64,000 nucleotides of DNA from Candidatus Thorarchaeota archaeon (GCA_016933575.1 JAFGAR010000101.1:124001-188000), one strand, 5' to 3'; positions 38,461 through 47,760 are shown, counted from the stretch's first letter. Numbers and translations: made by a program. Notes: generated by a model not told the origin, from the letters alone.

Positions 38461-40252
38461 CTTTCAAGCAACTGAATCCATATTCACCTTCATATGAAAT
38501 TTCTGCATGCTCATCAGGTACGATTGTCACTACTATAGAATACTCTTTGACTACATCAGTTTTTGCATTTGAGACTTCAAATTCACCATTTGTAAGTGCA
38601 ATCTTGTGTCCTGTTTTCAGGCTCCTCAGTTCTGGATGATTCTTAATACTGATAGCTATTCGTGATTGAAGACTCTCATTTCGCACGATAAGGACTTCCT
38701 CTCCATCAATCGTTTCTAGAGACAATACATCCATCCATCCTCGTAAATCATCAGAGATCTTATCTATTGGAACAAATCCTTTTGTAGATATATTATCAAT
38801 ATGAGGAAGTTGACCTTGAACTTCATTCAATATTGGAGTGACTAGGTTAGTACTCCATTCCTTCTTAATGAATGCTTTCAAAGCATGCTCGGATATCTTC
38901 TCCAGAGCTGGTTTGAATCTATCATGAGATGATGATGATACTTTATACAGCATTCTGAATGATGAAAGAGCACCTTCCTCTTTGTTATAAGCGACACCTA
39001 TCTTGTATGCAGTCACAGCGAGTTGCCATGCATTGTCATGATCATCAAACAGGAGGCTGTATTTTGCGATGTCATTCAATAGACCAATTGTAACGTCTGG
39101 AAATTGCAGTTTTGTCTTAGTAAGACTGAAATTCCCCAAGACTTCTGAGCGTAAAACTTGCATGGTGATGTAAAATCCTTCAGTGGTTTCCATCATTTCA
39201 TCAAGACCGATTCTATTGATCATAGAATCATAAAGACTGTAAAAATAATCAATCTCATTATAGTCCTCTCTTATGAGAGCAAGCAGGATTCTAGTGAAAA
39301 ACACTGAAGCTTTGAGCTCATCATTTGCCACTTCTGCGAACATCAATAATCTGAATGCTTCTTCGCTTACGGTCAAGGCATCCTCGATTCCCTCACGTGT
39401 GCCGCGATAAAGGTGGCAAATCATTTCCAAGTAATAGAGGAACAGTGTTAGGTCGGAGGCATGACCAACAAGTTTTCCATGCGTCTCTGCGTTTTCAGTA
39501 AGCGTAGATACTATCAGAAGTCGTTCAATCTCATTCTGTACTGCTTCAATTTCAACAGCTAGAGTATCATATTTCCCTTGTCTAAAGTCCTCGAACATGT
39601 TGGGAATATCTGCTTTAATATCCTCCAAGAAATCTAAAACGAAAAGAGGTTGACCCTTAGATAGTTGTCTATCAACACCCTCAGCTGGCCTCTTTACCGT
39701 TCTGAGTACGCGGAGAGCATGATCTTCAATAATACGAATTCTCGTCACGGGGTCGTACGATTCTTGTCTTGAAATACTGTATCGTACTTCCTCTGCATAA
39801 ATCCGGTCTCTAATTGGACTCAATGCCTTCTTGATCTCATCATCATTGACCGATTCCATAAGCTCAAGCACGTAAGCAGAGCCTACGATGCCTTCTACTT
39901 CAACTTTGAGATCTTGAATGGTGTTGAGTAGTTTCATATCACTTGTAACTATCTTTGACTTCTTAGTACGCATCGCTGCCAATATCAGAGACATGTCATT
40001 TGGTTGAGGCAGTGATGAGTCAGGACGGTTGATGCTATCAATGAATGATTTGATATCTTTTGATAGAGTTTCATCGATTAGAATGATCTTTTCAACTTCC
40101 CTTCTCAGATACCAACGTAGTTCCTGAAAGACCTGTCTTGTTATCCATAATTCAGCTCCAATCTTATCCGCAGCTTTTTTCACAATTGTAATGTCTGTTG
40201 GTCTATCTGCGAAGCCACTGATGAAAAAGTTGGCATCAAGGTATACTCTCAT
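38444..40252 (-). CDS. PIN-domain protein fused to a helical-repeat region
   Basis: 602 aa. Residues 1-135 form a PIN nuclease domain: MRVYLDANFF with D6, then E44, D86 in NDMSLILAA, and D105 in VTSDMKLL, a complete acidic quartet for Mg-dependent RNA cleavage. The long middle (about 170-500) is all-helical and TPR-like, with tetratricopeptide-type pairs such as NAWQLAVTAYKIGVAY. The last 80 residues are beta-rich (LKTGHKIALTNGEFEV). Toxin PIN proteins are usually about 130 aa and paired with an antitoxin. Here there is none, and the size suggests a housekeeping or regulatory RNase. GGAG is 10 bases before the ATG. Confidence 0.7.
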   Translation of the reverse strand: MRVYLDANFFISGFADRPTDITIVKKAADKIGAELWITRQVFQELRWYLRREVEKIILIDETLSKDIKSFIDSINRPDSSLPQPNDMSLILAAMRTKKSKIVTSDMKLLNTIQDLKVEVEGIVGSAYVLELMESVNDDEIKKALSPIRDRIYAEEVRYSISRQESYDPVTRIRIIEDHALRVLRTVKRPAEGVDRQLSKGQPLFVLDFLEDIKADIPNMFEDFRQGKYDTLAVEIEAVQNEIERLLIVSTLTENAETHGKLVGHASDLTLFLYYLEMICHLYRGTREGIEDALTVSEEAFRLLMFAEVANDELKASVFFTRILLALIREDYNEIDYFYSLYDSMINRIGLDEMMETTEGFYITMQVLRSEVLGNFSLTKTKLQFPDVTIGLLNDIAKYSLLFDDHDNAWQLAVTAYKIGVAYNKEEGALSSFRMLYKVSSSSHDRFKPALEKISEHALKAFIKKEWSTNLVTPILNEVQGQLPHIDNISTKGFVPIDKISDDLRGWMDVLSLETIDGEEVLIVRNESLQSRIAISIKNHPELRSLKTGHKIALTNGEFEVSNAKTDVVKEYSIVVTIVPDEHAEISYEGEYGFSCLKVAGPD

Positions 40253-40507
40253 TCGTTCATGTCTCCATCATATATTGGTCTGTCCAGCTAAGGTCCTGAA
40301 TTTGAAACTTCTTCTCTCAGGGTTTTGTTTCACAGAACTGCTCTCATAAAGGTCTTCTGCTACTTGCCTTGGACTTTATACAAAACGTGTGAGTTGATGG
40401 AAAAAGGTTTTGATTACGTACTTAGTTTCTGAAGATTTCCATTAAACATGGTACTATCGAGTTAGACTGATTTCCAATGGTCGTCATAGAACGGTTTTTA
40501 TGCATTA

Positions 40508-40534
40508 ATGTTATCTCATATTATGATATAACAT
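40508..40534. repeat. 27-base near-perfect palindrome
   Basis: Arms ATGTTATCTCATA and TATGATATAACAT match at 12 of 13 positions around a single central T. It lies between the PIN gene promoter and the hairpin cluster and is a good candidate operator. Confidence 0.5.
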
Positions 40535-40800
40535 CTTTCAAAGGGAAGATGTGCTAGCGAAAAAAGACAATAAAATATTGGAGGTCTCATCGACCACAAG
40601 GTATAACTGTTAATGCTTCCAATGTTTTACTGACGAAGGGCGCAGCATATCATTATGTGAGTCGTCGTTTACTTTGGCGTGCAGTAAACAACTCGCAGCA
40701 ACTTCAAAATGAGTTGACTGGAAAGCGGTGTACATAATATTTAGGTGGTGGCGCGGCAAATACACTGCTTTGCTCACATGACGTTGCGCCCACCCTCTAA
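40531..40800 (+). ncRNA. Candidate structured RNA
   Basis: Several stable hairpins follow one another. A 9-bp stem with an AAAG tetraloop (ACATCTTTC 40531-40539 with GGAAGATGT 40544-40552) is followed by a perfect 7-bp stem with a 9-base loop (GTTTACT 40667-40673 with AGTAAAC 40683-40689). Further on there is a GC-rich stem between GGTGG(T)GGCGC near 40744 and GCGCCCACC near 40787, with an inner GCAAA/TTTGC hairpin. A TATA-like GGTTTTTATG at about 40493-40502 would be positioned for a start near 40530. No known RNA family is recognised and the ends are guesses. Confidence 0.35.
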
Positions 40801-40881
40801 TTCTCTAATACTTGTTCAAAGCTAAATAATGCGCTAACAAGCGAGCTAATTAAGGGAAAATTTACAGAGGGCAGGATTACA

Positions 40882-41442
40882 ATGGTCCTCCGAAAATCCC
40901 ATGTATTATTTTCCTTAATCCTCTCATTATTTCTGGTCCAAGGAATCATGATGACAAATAGTCAACCAATAGTCAATAGCGGCAATCTAATACTTTCAGA
41001 GGATAACCATCAAATCGCCGCAAGTCCATCTATCTGGAGTTCTGGAATTTTGGGTCGTGCAAATGAGAGCGATCCATTCACTGTTTGGGCTAATGTCACT
41101 GATGATGATGAGGATCTCGTCAATGTGACTGTTCATGTCAATGGTCCAAATGCAACATTGCATGAAATCATGACATTTAATGGGACATACTATGAGAGAG
41201 ATATGAACCCACTCCCAAATCCTGGTACATTTGATATCTATGTGTCAGCAATTGATACCCAGAATAATACAAGAATTGGTAGACATATTTCAGTGACCAT
41301 ACTTGAGGATATTCCAGATCCTGTTGATCCTATTATCACATTACCTATCGTCGTTATTTCAAGTATAGCGCTTGGTGCTGTAGTCTTCATAATAGCACTA
41401 CAATATGAAAAGAGACAGCAGATGGGTAATCAATCTATTTAG
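40882..41442 (+). CDS. Small secreted, membrane-anchored beta protein
   Basis: 186 aa. The N-terminal hydrophobic segment (SHVLFSLILSLFLVQGIMM) is a signal peptide. The middle (about 60-145) is a single Ig/fibronectin-like domain with N-x-T sequons (DPFTVWANVTDDDEDLVNVT). A membrane helix (LPIVVISSIALGAVVFIIAL) and a short cytoplasmic end follow. GAGG and AGGA lie upstream of the ATG at suitable distances. It is 93 bases ahead of the ABC permease on the same strand, so it may be an extracellular accessory component of that transporter. I do not recognise the family. Confidence 0.6.
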   Translation: MVLRKSHVLFSLILSLFLVQGIMMTNSQPIVNSGNLILSEDNHQIAASPSIWSSGILGRANESDPFTVWANVTDDDEDLVNVTVHVNGPNATLHEIMTFNGTYYERDMNPLPNPGTFDIYVSAIDTQNNTRIGRHISVTILEDIPDPVDPIITLPIVVISSIALGAVVFIIALQYEKRQQMGNQSI

Positions 41443-41535
41443 AAAGAAATCTATCAAAATAGCAGATTTTGATATATGAATAATCCATGCGCTTTATATA
41501 CATTCAAGAAAGTGACCCCATGAGTTCTCTGAGAC

Positions 41536-44319
41536 ATGTTCAAGTATGCCTTCAAACGAGTTGTCCGCAGCTATCGACTCTTTATTGCTTTGACAATTGG
41601 GGTTCTTCTTGCGACCACCTTCTTTGCATCAACAAATGTAGCTGCAGATATTCTTTCGAAGGATGCACTGAATGCAACTGTTGATGGAATATTATATGAT
41701 TTTGATGTGGATTCGGTAAGATCAAACTGGACAACTAATGACATAGACGAATTGACAGAAGAAATAGAGACCTTAGATGGTATAATTGACACATCTCGTT
41801 CATCAAAATTCACTTTTGATTATAATGGCACTGGTACGAACATGACTCTTGCAGGGATACAAACAGATTCGGACCTGGCTTCGGGTCTACAAGTAATATC
41901 TGGGAGTTCCACACTTGGTCCTAACGAGACATATGTTGTCCAAGGTTCTGAGAATGAATCGTTATTTTCACTCGGTCAGGTTATTGAAGTTGAGGTCAGT
42001 GTAAATCGAGGTTTCGCGCCTCCATATATTATCTCTAGAAATCTTACAGTAGTCGGTTATGTAGCTCTTCCAGAACGAAATCGTAATGCAATACTCCCAT
42101 CTAGTGGTGGATTATTAGCATTGCTTGCTGGTCTAGGTGGTGGTGCACGAGGCTTTATGGTTGATATATCCTACAACTTACTCGTAGCTGATTGGGATAT
42201 GGTGTTTGCCTCAATCCTGATAGAGGCAGAATCAATTGAGGAACATTTCTATGTAGGACTCACAAATTCAATCCATCTTCAGATTAACCGGGATGCGTAT
42301 CTGAATCCATATGATATAACAAACTCTGTTGATAGAATTGGAGATCTTGGTGATATTATCAGTTCGCGAACTGATCCCTATGGCGGTGATGTAACATCAA
42401 ACCTTCAATTTCCTCTACTTATTTATCAGATTACTCAATTGGCGATGAGTATTCAATTTCTCACACTATCTTTACCGATCTTCCTTCTTTCATACTTTAC
42501 TGGAACAATGGTCAGTGACGTTGGTTATAATTTCCGGAGAAGAGAGATTGGTCTTCTTCTCACAAAGGGGTATGAACGTGGAACAATAAAACGTATGTTC
42601 TTAATTGAAGGTGCACTCATTGGAGCAATTGCTGGAGCTATCTCTATTTTCTTGGGTACTGCCTCAGCCTATTATATACTCGGAGTTTCAGATGTTAATA
42701 TTCTACAAGCTATCGTCAATAATCTTGTATCAGTAATTCTTGCTGTCATCCTGGGTTTATTCCTAGGACTTCTTTCTGTATGGCGTCCTGCAGGACGTGC
42801 ATCAAAACTAGAGATTCTTGATGCTCTAAAACAATATATCCTAGTTGAAGAGACGTCAGAATATAAACGATTGTTACCTACCATTTCTCTGATTCTAGGG
42901 ACTTACAAACTCGCAGTCTGGACACTTGGAATAGATATGAACGGACTCCTAGGAAGCATAACTTTTGGTAATCTATTCATAGCAATTGTCATTATAGCTT
43001 GGTTATCAGTTGATAGTATATTGAACATCATAGGCCCCTTACTGTTTCTTTACGGTGCTACAAAGGTGTTCATTAGAGGATCTCAAAAGTTCCAAGAAGC
43101 CGTGATGAATGCAGGTAGAAGATTCTTTGGTGCTTTTGGTAATCTAGCGACAAGAAATGTCAAGCGTCATCCTGCTCGTAATGCAACTTTGGTATTTATT
43201 GCTGCATTGATTGTATCATATGGGATTTTTGCAACGGGTAGCTTGTACTCTCAATATGACTACACTGAACGGATTGCGAGATTCGATGTTGGTGCCGATG
43301 TTCGTCTAGAACTCAATTTTGGTGCTAATATAACGCAAATACTGAATGACACTGCTAGTTACGATTCAGTTTTAGCAGTGACACCAGAATACGCTCTTGA
43401 TCTTCAATCTGGAACTAATTCTATTGAAACCAGAGGAATCAGACCCAACGAATGGAGAAATGTTGCTTACTGGGAATCAGAATGGTTCATTGGTGACATT
43501 GATCAGATGTTTCAGGATTTGAATGATGATGGTATCATTTTATCATTAGATGTGGCTAGAAACCTCGATCTCGAAGTAGGAGATGTGCTTTATGTACAAG
43601 GGCCATTTAGTTCTAGCACTCATGCACTTACAATCGTAGGCTTGATTGGATATCTGTCATCAATTGAACAGATCATTGGTGGATTTGAATTTACTCAATC
43701 TGGAGATTATATCTCTCTTGTTTCTGAAGACTTCTTAAATTCCACCAACCTCATCTATACTTCAACTGCAAATATCCTGATTGATACAAATGATTCTACA
43801 AATGGCACTCTTCTTCAGGAGCAACTTGCGATTGAGATTGGTGATGTTTATGCAAGCTATTCAGTAACGACTGAACTGGCTGACTATCAAACAAGCGTCA
43901 TTAGAAGTGGTACAACCAAGATTCAGTGGTTGGCAATAACATTTGCAATTATTTTAGCTATGGTTGGTACAGCACTTGTTGTGATTCTTACACTTCAGGA
44001 AAAAGATGCTGAGATCGCTCTATTATCAGTCCGTGGATTCAGTAAGTTGCAGTTGTTCAAGACACTATTGGCTGAGGTGATGGTGACCGTTCTCTTTGCT
44101 CTTCTTCTTGGTGTGTTGGTGGGTTATATAGAGAACATCGGTCAAATTGCGTCATTGAATGAGGGTGCTACAGGGTTAATACGTTATAGAATTGCTCTGG
44201 GAGGTGCTGCTGGCAACACTATACTGATACTCCTGTCTGTTGTACTACTTGCAGCTATCGTTCCTGTCTGGTGGTCCTCTCGAAGACCGGAATCGAAAGT
44301 GGACATTTTGAGGGCTTAG
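41536..44319 (+). CDS. FtsX/MacB-type ABC transporter permease
   Basis: 927 aa with about ten membrane helices. One is at the N-terminus (about residues 12-30), followed by a large extracytoplasmic domain, a first FtsX-like block of helices (about 300-430), two more central helices, a second extracytoplasmic domain and a C-terminal FtsX block (about 790-910). The motif RRREIGLLLTKGY after the second helix is typical of FtsX-type permeases, where it contacts the ATPase. Family members export lipoproteins or peptides, or act as mechanotransmitters rather than pumps. The stop abuts the ATPase start, so both are one transcript. Confidence 0.88.
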   Translation: MFKYAFKRVVRSYRLFIALTIGVLLATTFFASTNVAADILSKDALNATVDGILYDFDVDSVRSNWTTNDIDELTEEIETLDGIIDTSRSSKFTFDYNGTGTNMTLAGIQTDSDLASGLQVISGSSTLGPNETYVVQGSENESLFSLGQVIEVEVSVNRGFAPPYIISRNLTVVGYVALPERNRNAILPSSGGLLALLAGLGGGARGFMVDISYNLLVADWDMVFASILIEAESIEEHFYVGLTNSIHLQINRDAYLNPYDITNSVDRIGDLGDIISSRTDPYGGDVTSNLQFPLLIYQITQLAMSIQFLTLSLPIFLLSYFTGTMVSDVGYNFRRREIGLLLTKGYERGTIKRMFLIEGALIGAIAGAISIFLGTASAYYILGVSDVNILQAIVNNLVSVILAVILGLFLGLLSVWRPAGRASKLEILDALKQYILVEETSEYKRLLPTISLILGTYKLAVWTLGIDMNGLLGSITFGNLFIAIVIIAWLSVDSILNIIGPLLFLYGATKVFIRGSQKFQEAVMNAGRRFFGAFGNLATRNVKRHPARNATLVFIAALIVSYGIFATGSLYSQYDYTERIARFDVGADVRLELNFGANITQILNDTASYDSVLAVTPEYALDLQSGTNSIETRGIRPNEWRNVAYWESEWFIGDIDQMFQDLNDDGIILSLDVARNLDLEVGDVLYVQGPFSSSTHALTIVGLIGYLSSIEQIIGGFEFTQSGDYISLVSEDFLNSTNLIYTSTANILIDTNDSTNGTLLQEQLAIEIGDVYASYSVTTELADYQTSVIRSGTTKIQWLAITFAIILAMVGTALVVILTLQEKDAEIALLSVRGFSKLQLFKTLLAEVMVTVLFALLLGVLVGYIENIGQIASLNEGATGLIRYRIALGGAAGNTILILLSVVLLAAIVPVWWSSRRPESKVDILRA

Positions 44320-44331
44320 GTGATTATGATG

Positions 44332-45225
44332 ATGAATAACGAAAAAGCATACATTCAAGCTGATGACCTTGTGAAGGTCTTTAGACTCGGAAATGTGGAG
44401 GTGCAGGCACTACGAGGCCTTTCAATGAGGGTCTCAAAAGGTGAGATGATTGCTATAGTTGGCGCTAGTGGATCTGGAAAGACTACGCTTCTCAACATCC
44501 TTGGTGGAATCACCAGAGCCACAGCAGGTAATACCGTCGTTGCAGGATATGATGTCACCAATGCCAGCCCTACACAATTAGTGGCTCTGAGAAGAGAGAT
44601 TGTTGGTCACATCTTTCAGGAATTGAACCTACTTAGTACATTAACTGCATATGAGAACGTTGAGTTACCTATGCTTGCCGCTAAAAAAGATGGAAGTACC
44701 AGAAAGAGGCGAGTTGAGGAACTCCTGAATATAGTTGGCCTTGCAGATAGAATGCATCACAAACCAGATGAGCTCTCAGGAGGAGAACGTCAGCGTGTTG
44801 CTATTGCTGCAGCCATCGCAAATGATCCAATGGTGTTACTCTGTGACGAGCCAACAGGGGATCTTGATACAGAGACCGGTGCAATCATTGTTGAATACCT
44901 ACATAAAGTGAACAAGGAGTTTGGGAAAACAGTCATCATGGTCACCCATGACCCATCCATTGCGCGACAATGCGACCGTATCTTCAGAATACGAGATGGT
45001 CAGATAATTTCAGTTCAAGCTCCCACATCCGACCAAGAGATGGGTGCAGGATCGAGAGTCGATGTCGTTCGTGAACGTCTTGAAGAAATCAAGAAGGAGA
45101 TTAAACGACTAGATGAGGAGGCACAATCTGGGCAAATAGATCTTGGTATCTTTGCAGCTCAGAGAACTCGTCTTGCTGACAAGAAGAAGCTATTTGAAGA
45201 AGAGATGCATCGACTTGGCCTCTAG
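44332..45225 (+). CDS. ABC transporter ATPase, LolD/MacB type
   Basis: About 297 aa. It has Walker A GASGSGKTT (residues 44-52), a Q-loop in HIFQELN, the signature LSGGERQRVAIA, Walker B VLLCDEPTGDLD and the switch His in THD. The MacB/LolD-type order and the neighbouring FtsX permease identify the class. An unusual C-terminal extension of about 65 residues forms a charged coiled coil (RLEEIKKEIKRLDEEAQ). ATG 44332 is preferred because AGGTGAT lies 7 bases upstream. GTG 44320 and ATGs 44326 and 44329 are also in frame. Confidence 0.9.
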   Translation: MNNEKAYIQADDLVKVFRLGNVEVQALRGLSMRVSKGEMIAIVGASGSGKTTLLNILGGITRATAGNTVVAGYDVTNASPTQLVALRREIVGHIFQELNLLSTLTAYENVELPMLAAKKDGSTRKRRVEELLNIVGLADRMHHKPDELSGGERQRVAIAAAIANDPMVLLCDEPTGDLDTETGAIIVEYLHKVNKEFGKTVIMVTHDPSIARQCDRIFRIRDGQIISVQAPTSDQEMGAGSRVDVVRERLEEIKKEIKRLDEEAQSGQIDLGIFAAQRTRLADKKKLFEEEMHRLGL

Positions 45226-45273
45226 CTCGATACGTTTTTGATACCAAGTGCCTTTCGTAACCATGGTGATAAA

Positions 45274-46176
45274 ATGTCCCTTCCAGTTATGGTTGTTCAT
45301 GGTGGAGCTACGGCCTTCAAAAAAGAATATCACGATGAGATCCTCGAAGCTGTTAGAAAAGCAGCCAGAGTAGGTCTTTGTGCTTTGAATAATGGAGGAT
45401 CGTCTCTAGACGCTGTTGAATCAGCAATATATGTTCTTGAAGAAACCACGCTTTTCACTGCTGGAAGAGGAGCTAGTAAGAATAGAGATGGTGAGATTGA
45501 GCTAGATGCAATGATTATGGACGGAAATCGCTTAGAGAGTGGTGCAGTGATGGCAGTCAGAGATATTGCTCATCCAATCTCTCTCGCCAGATATGTGCTT
45601 GAACGAACGAAGAACTACCAGATAGTTGGGTCCGGAGCAGATAAACTCTACAGACAGATGTTACAAGAAGGGTATCGAAAAGAGGTGGACACTTATAGAA
45701 CCACACAAGTGCCAATTGCTATTGGGTGTGATACCGTTGGTGCTGTCGCTGCCGATGCTTCAGGACGGCTAGCATCTGCCTCTTCAACTAGTGGTTGGCC
45801 GGGAAAACTCCCAGGACGAGTTGGTGATTCTCCAATCATCGGAGCAGGGGTCTATGCCAATGAGATTGCTGCCGCAAGTTGTACAGGAAAGGGGGAACAG
45901 ATACTCAGAATAGTGATGGGACGAATGGCAGTGTATCATGTTGAGTGCGGATTTTCAGTCTATGAAGCAGCAAAGAAAGTAATGGCAGAGTTGAGACAGA
46001 AGACCAGTGGCGAGGCTGGACTACTCTTAGCAGATAACAAAGGCAATGTCGCAATCGAATATGATACAAAGCACATGCCAACTGCAGTAGCTACTGCTAC
46101 CTCTGATGATGTGTTTATATCAATGACTCCAAAGTGGCCATTGAAGTCAGCGAATTCATCATTTGTACACAATTGA
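45274..46176 (+). CDS. Isoaspartyl peptidase / L-asparaginase (Ntn hydrolase)
   Basis: A threonine-type N-terminal-nucleophile hydrolase of about 300 aa. The N-terminal VHGGA, the GRGASKNRDGEIELDAMIMDG segment and GCDTVGAVAAD, with the nucleophile Thr154 exposed after autocleavage, are diagnostic. The region after it (SSTSGWPGKLPGRVGDSPIIGAG) completes the active site. It either repairs or degrades isoaspartyl peptides or hydrolyses asparagine. Peptide degradation fits the metabolism suggested by neighbouring genes. ATG 45274 is chosen because it begins at the family start (MSLPVMVVHGG) and has GGTGAT just upstream. TTG 45238 would add 12 residues. Confidence 0.9.
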   Translation: MSLPVMVVHGGATAFKKEYHDEILEAVRKAARVGLCALNNGGSSLDAVESAIYVLEETTLFTAGRGASKNRDGEIELDAMIMDGNRLESGAVMAVRDIAHPISLARYVLERTKNYQIVGSGADKLYRQMLQEGYRKEVDTYRTTQVPIAIGCDTVGAVAADASGRLASASSTSGWPGKLPGRVGDSPIIGAGVYANEIAAASCTGKGEQILRIVMGRMAVYHVECGFSVYEAAKKVMAELRQKTSGEAGLLLADNKGNVAIEYDTKHMPTAVATATSDDVFISMTPKWPLKSANSSFVHN

Positions 46177-46683
46177 TAGAGTCACTGAAAATACAAGTGC
46201 TGTCAGACTCACGGGTGCTGAGATGTAGTGTACCCAGACATATCCTCCTGGCGTTAGACTGTAGTTTTGAATCTCATCAAAAAAAGTCTGAATAGTTCCA
46301 GCACCGTGACGTATTGATAGACCCTCTTCACTCATTAACCAGTTAACTGTGGCATTTCTGGGATCATGATAGAAATCCAATATGGATACATTTCCACCTG
46401 TGTATAGAATATAATTTAACAAAACATCTTCTGTACTTGAAAGCCCTTGACAAATCATTTGAACTCTGAGATAGGCGTCTAGACTTGGATGTTCTTTAAC
46501 TTCAAATGATGCCCTGAAATAATAGGGATATGACTTGACATTGTATTCAGTATAACTGAATACCAAAGTCTCTTGACGTTGAGATTGTACTATGCCTACT
46601 GCAAAAATGACGATAATTATGACAAATATAGATCCAATGAGTGCGCGATAACGTACCTTCTTGTCAAAACTTGCGTCTCCCAT
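46159..46683 (-). CDS. Membrane protein of unknown function
   Basis: 174 aa, unrecognised. It has a membrane helix near the N-terminus (LIGSIFVIIIVIFAVGIV), a beta-rich outside domain of about 110 residues containing a YYFRASFEV motif, and a second helix at the C-terminus (SAPVSLTALVFSVTLSIVY). The end overlaps the asparaginase gene by 18 bases in the convergent direction. Nothing in the neighbourhood indicates its role. Confidence 0.5.
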   Translation of the reverse strand: MGDASFDKKVRYRALIGSIFVIIIVIFAVGIVQSQRQETLVFSYTEYNVKSYPYYFRASFEVKEHPSLDAYLRVQMICQGLSSTEDVLLNYILYTGGNVSILDFYHDPRNATVNWLMSEEGLSIRHGAGTIQTFFDEIQNYSLTPGGYVWVHYISAPVSLTALVFSVTLSIVYK

Positions 46684-46758
46684 AATTGGTAATTAATTTG
46701 AAGAAATATGAGCTTTTCCAAATCAAAGGTTTTCCGATTACTATCATCAATTAGATGG

Positions 46759-47238
46759 TTATTTTGAGACTAAGCTATCCTCAATGATCTTCAGGACTTC
46801 TTCTTCGATTGTCGGTGTCATTTTTTGCTTTGTCTTGATCCTGCCTATCTCTTTACCTTCCTTATTGAAAATTAAAATTGTTGGACTACTAGTTATTTCA
46901 AAAGTATCAACCTCTTGAGGTGAAGGTGGAACTGCCCAAAATTTCGAAGACCCATAGGAGGGTTTGGTCATTCCACCGAGAGCAGTAATCTTCTTTCCAG
47001 TATACTCTTCAACCAATGCTAACACAGGGATTGCCCTTCTGGCATCGCCACACCAATCTGCAAATACTGCAACGATGGTGAAATCATTACTATACGTCTT
47101 AAGTCTATCAAGTATCTCTTGCTTTGGAGAGTATTCCTGTTTCTGCCTCAGAAATCCCCCTCTATACATCTGAGTCATAGATTCAATATATTCTGTGCAT
47201 CCAATGGCATCATTTTGAATATCATCTAATGTAGGCAT
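46759..47238 (-). CDS. Thioredoxin-fold protein with WCGDA active site
   Basis: 159 aa. The fold is shown by VAVFADWCGDARRAIP (W62, C63) and the cis-proline loop ITSSPTILIF. The active site has only one cysteine (C-G-D-A), so it cannot form the usual CxxC disulfide. Such monothiol thioredoxin-like proteins may act on mixed disulfides or hydropersulfides. It lies 45 bases downstream of the ferritin-like gene in the same direction, which lies downstream of a TrxR-like flavoprotein, so the three may function together. Confidence 0.75.
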   Translation of the reverse strand: MPTLDDIQNDAIGCTEYIESMTQMYRGGFLRQKQEYSPKQEILDRLKTYSNDFTIVAVFADWCGDARRAIPVLALVEEYTGKKITALGGMTKPSYGSSKFWAVPPSPQEVDTFEITSSPTILIFNKEGKEIGRIKTKQKMTPTIEEEVLKIIEDSLVSK

Positions 47239-47283
47239 ATTGAGAAACCCCTGTGGTCGCTATTCAGGTCTGATTAAATAGTT

Positions 47284-47760
47284 TCACTCAGGATCACATA
47301 CAATGTCCGTGCCTTTCTGACCTTTTTTAGTTTGAAGTGGTGCTTGTTTTATCAAATGTACGAGCTTTCCTAGATCTGTGGAATGTGACTTTTCTTCATC
47401 CTTCATGTGCTGAAGGAGTAATTTGGCTATTGGATCATTTATCTTGTTCAAGGCTTGGTCCAAAAGACTGACCATTTTGCCTTCATCCTTAACTAAGGCT
47501 TCGAGTTCACGTTCAAGTTTAATTCTACCCGCATATCTACCCACCTTTGCTGACCATTCATCACAAGGTGTTGTCGTTAGTAGTTCTATCATTCCTTCTA
47601 GGAATTTGATATGCTTCCATGTATCCAAACGAAGATCCATGAAGGCCAATCTAACGGCTGTTTCTTTTGCTTCTTCCTCCAGCTTAACAAGTTTGTCTAA
47701 GGTCTTCTGTTCAACATCTATCTGTTTCTTGAAGATATCTTCAATCTGCGTTGTACTCAC
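47284..47760 (-). CDS. Ferritin-like four-helix protein
   Basis: 158 aa, all-helical. It carries metal-ligand-like positions spaced as in rubrerythrin/ferritin-like proteins: an early EQKTLDKL, the DTWKHIKFLEGM segment, LERELEAL and DEEKSHSTDL. It lacks the rubredoxin domain of true rubrerythrin. Oxygen or peroxide detoxification is the usual role of such proteins in anaerobes but is not proven here. A second ferritin-like protein of the same length lies at 56.1-56.6 kb, also next to thiol-redox genes. Confidence 0.65.
   Translation of the reverse strand: MSTTQIEDIFKKQIDVEQKTLDKLVKLEEEAKETAVRLAFMDLRLDTWKHIKFLEGMIELLTTTPCDEWSAKVGRYAGRIKLERELEALVKDEGKMVSLLDQALNKINDPIAKLLLQHMKDEEKSHSTDLGKLVHLIKQAPLQTKKGQKGTDIVCDPE

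Larger units (their letters stand above)
40253..40881. other. 629-base gene-free region rich in inverted repeats
   Basis: No convincing reading frame is present. From left to right it holds the promoter side of the PIN gene, a near-perfect 27-base palindrome (40508-40534), a 9-bp hairpin (40531-40552), a 7-bp hairpin (40667-40689) and a GC-rich hairpin cluster (40744-40795). A TATA-like AAATAAT near 40824 probably serves the secreted-protein gene at 40882. I do not recognise RNase P, SRP or tRNA in it. Confidence 0.5.

Noticed and set aside
38444..40252. A PIN-type toxin of a toxin-antitoxin pair.
   Set aside because: The protein is far larger than VapC toxins, and no small antitoxin gene with a DNA-binding fold is adjacent.
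40531..40800. RNase P RNA, SRP RNA or a tRNA in the structured intergenic region.
   Set aside because: None of the conserved cores I know (the RNase P conserved regions, SRP helix 8 loop, tRNA T-arm) could be found on either strand.
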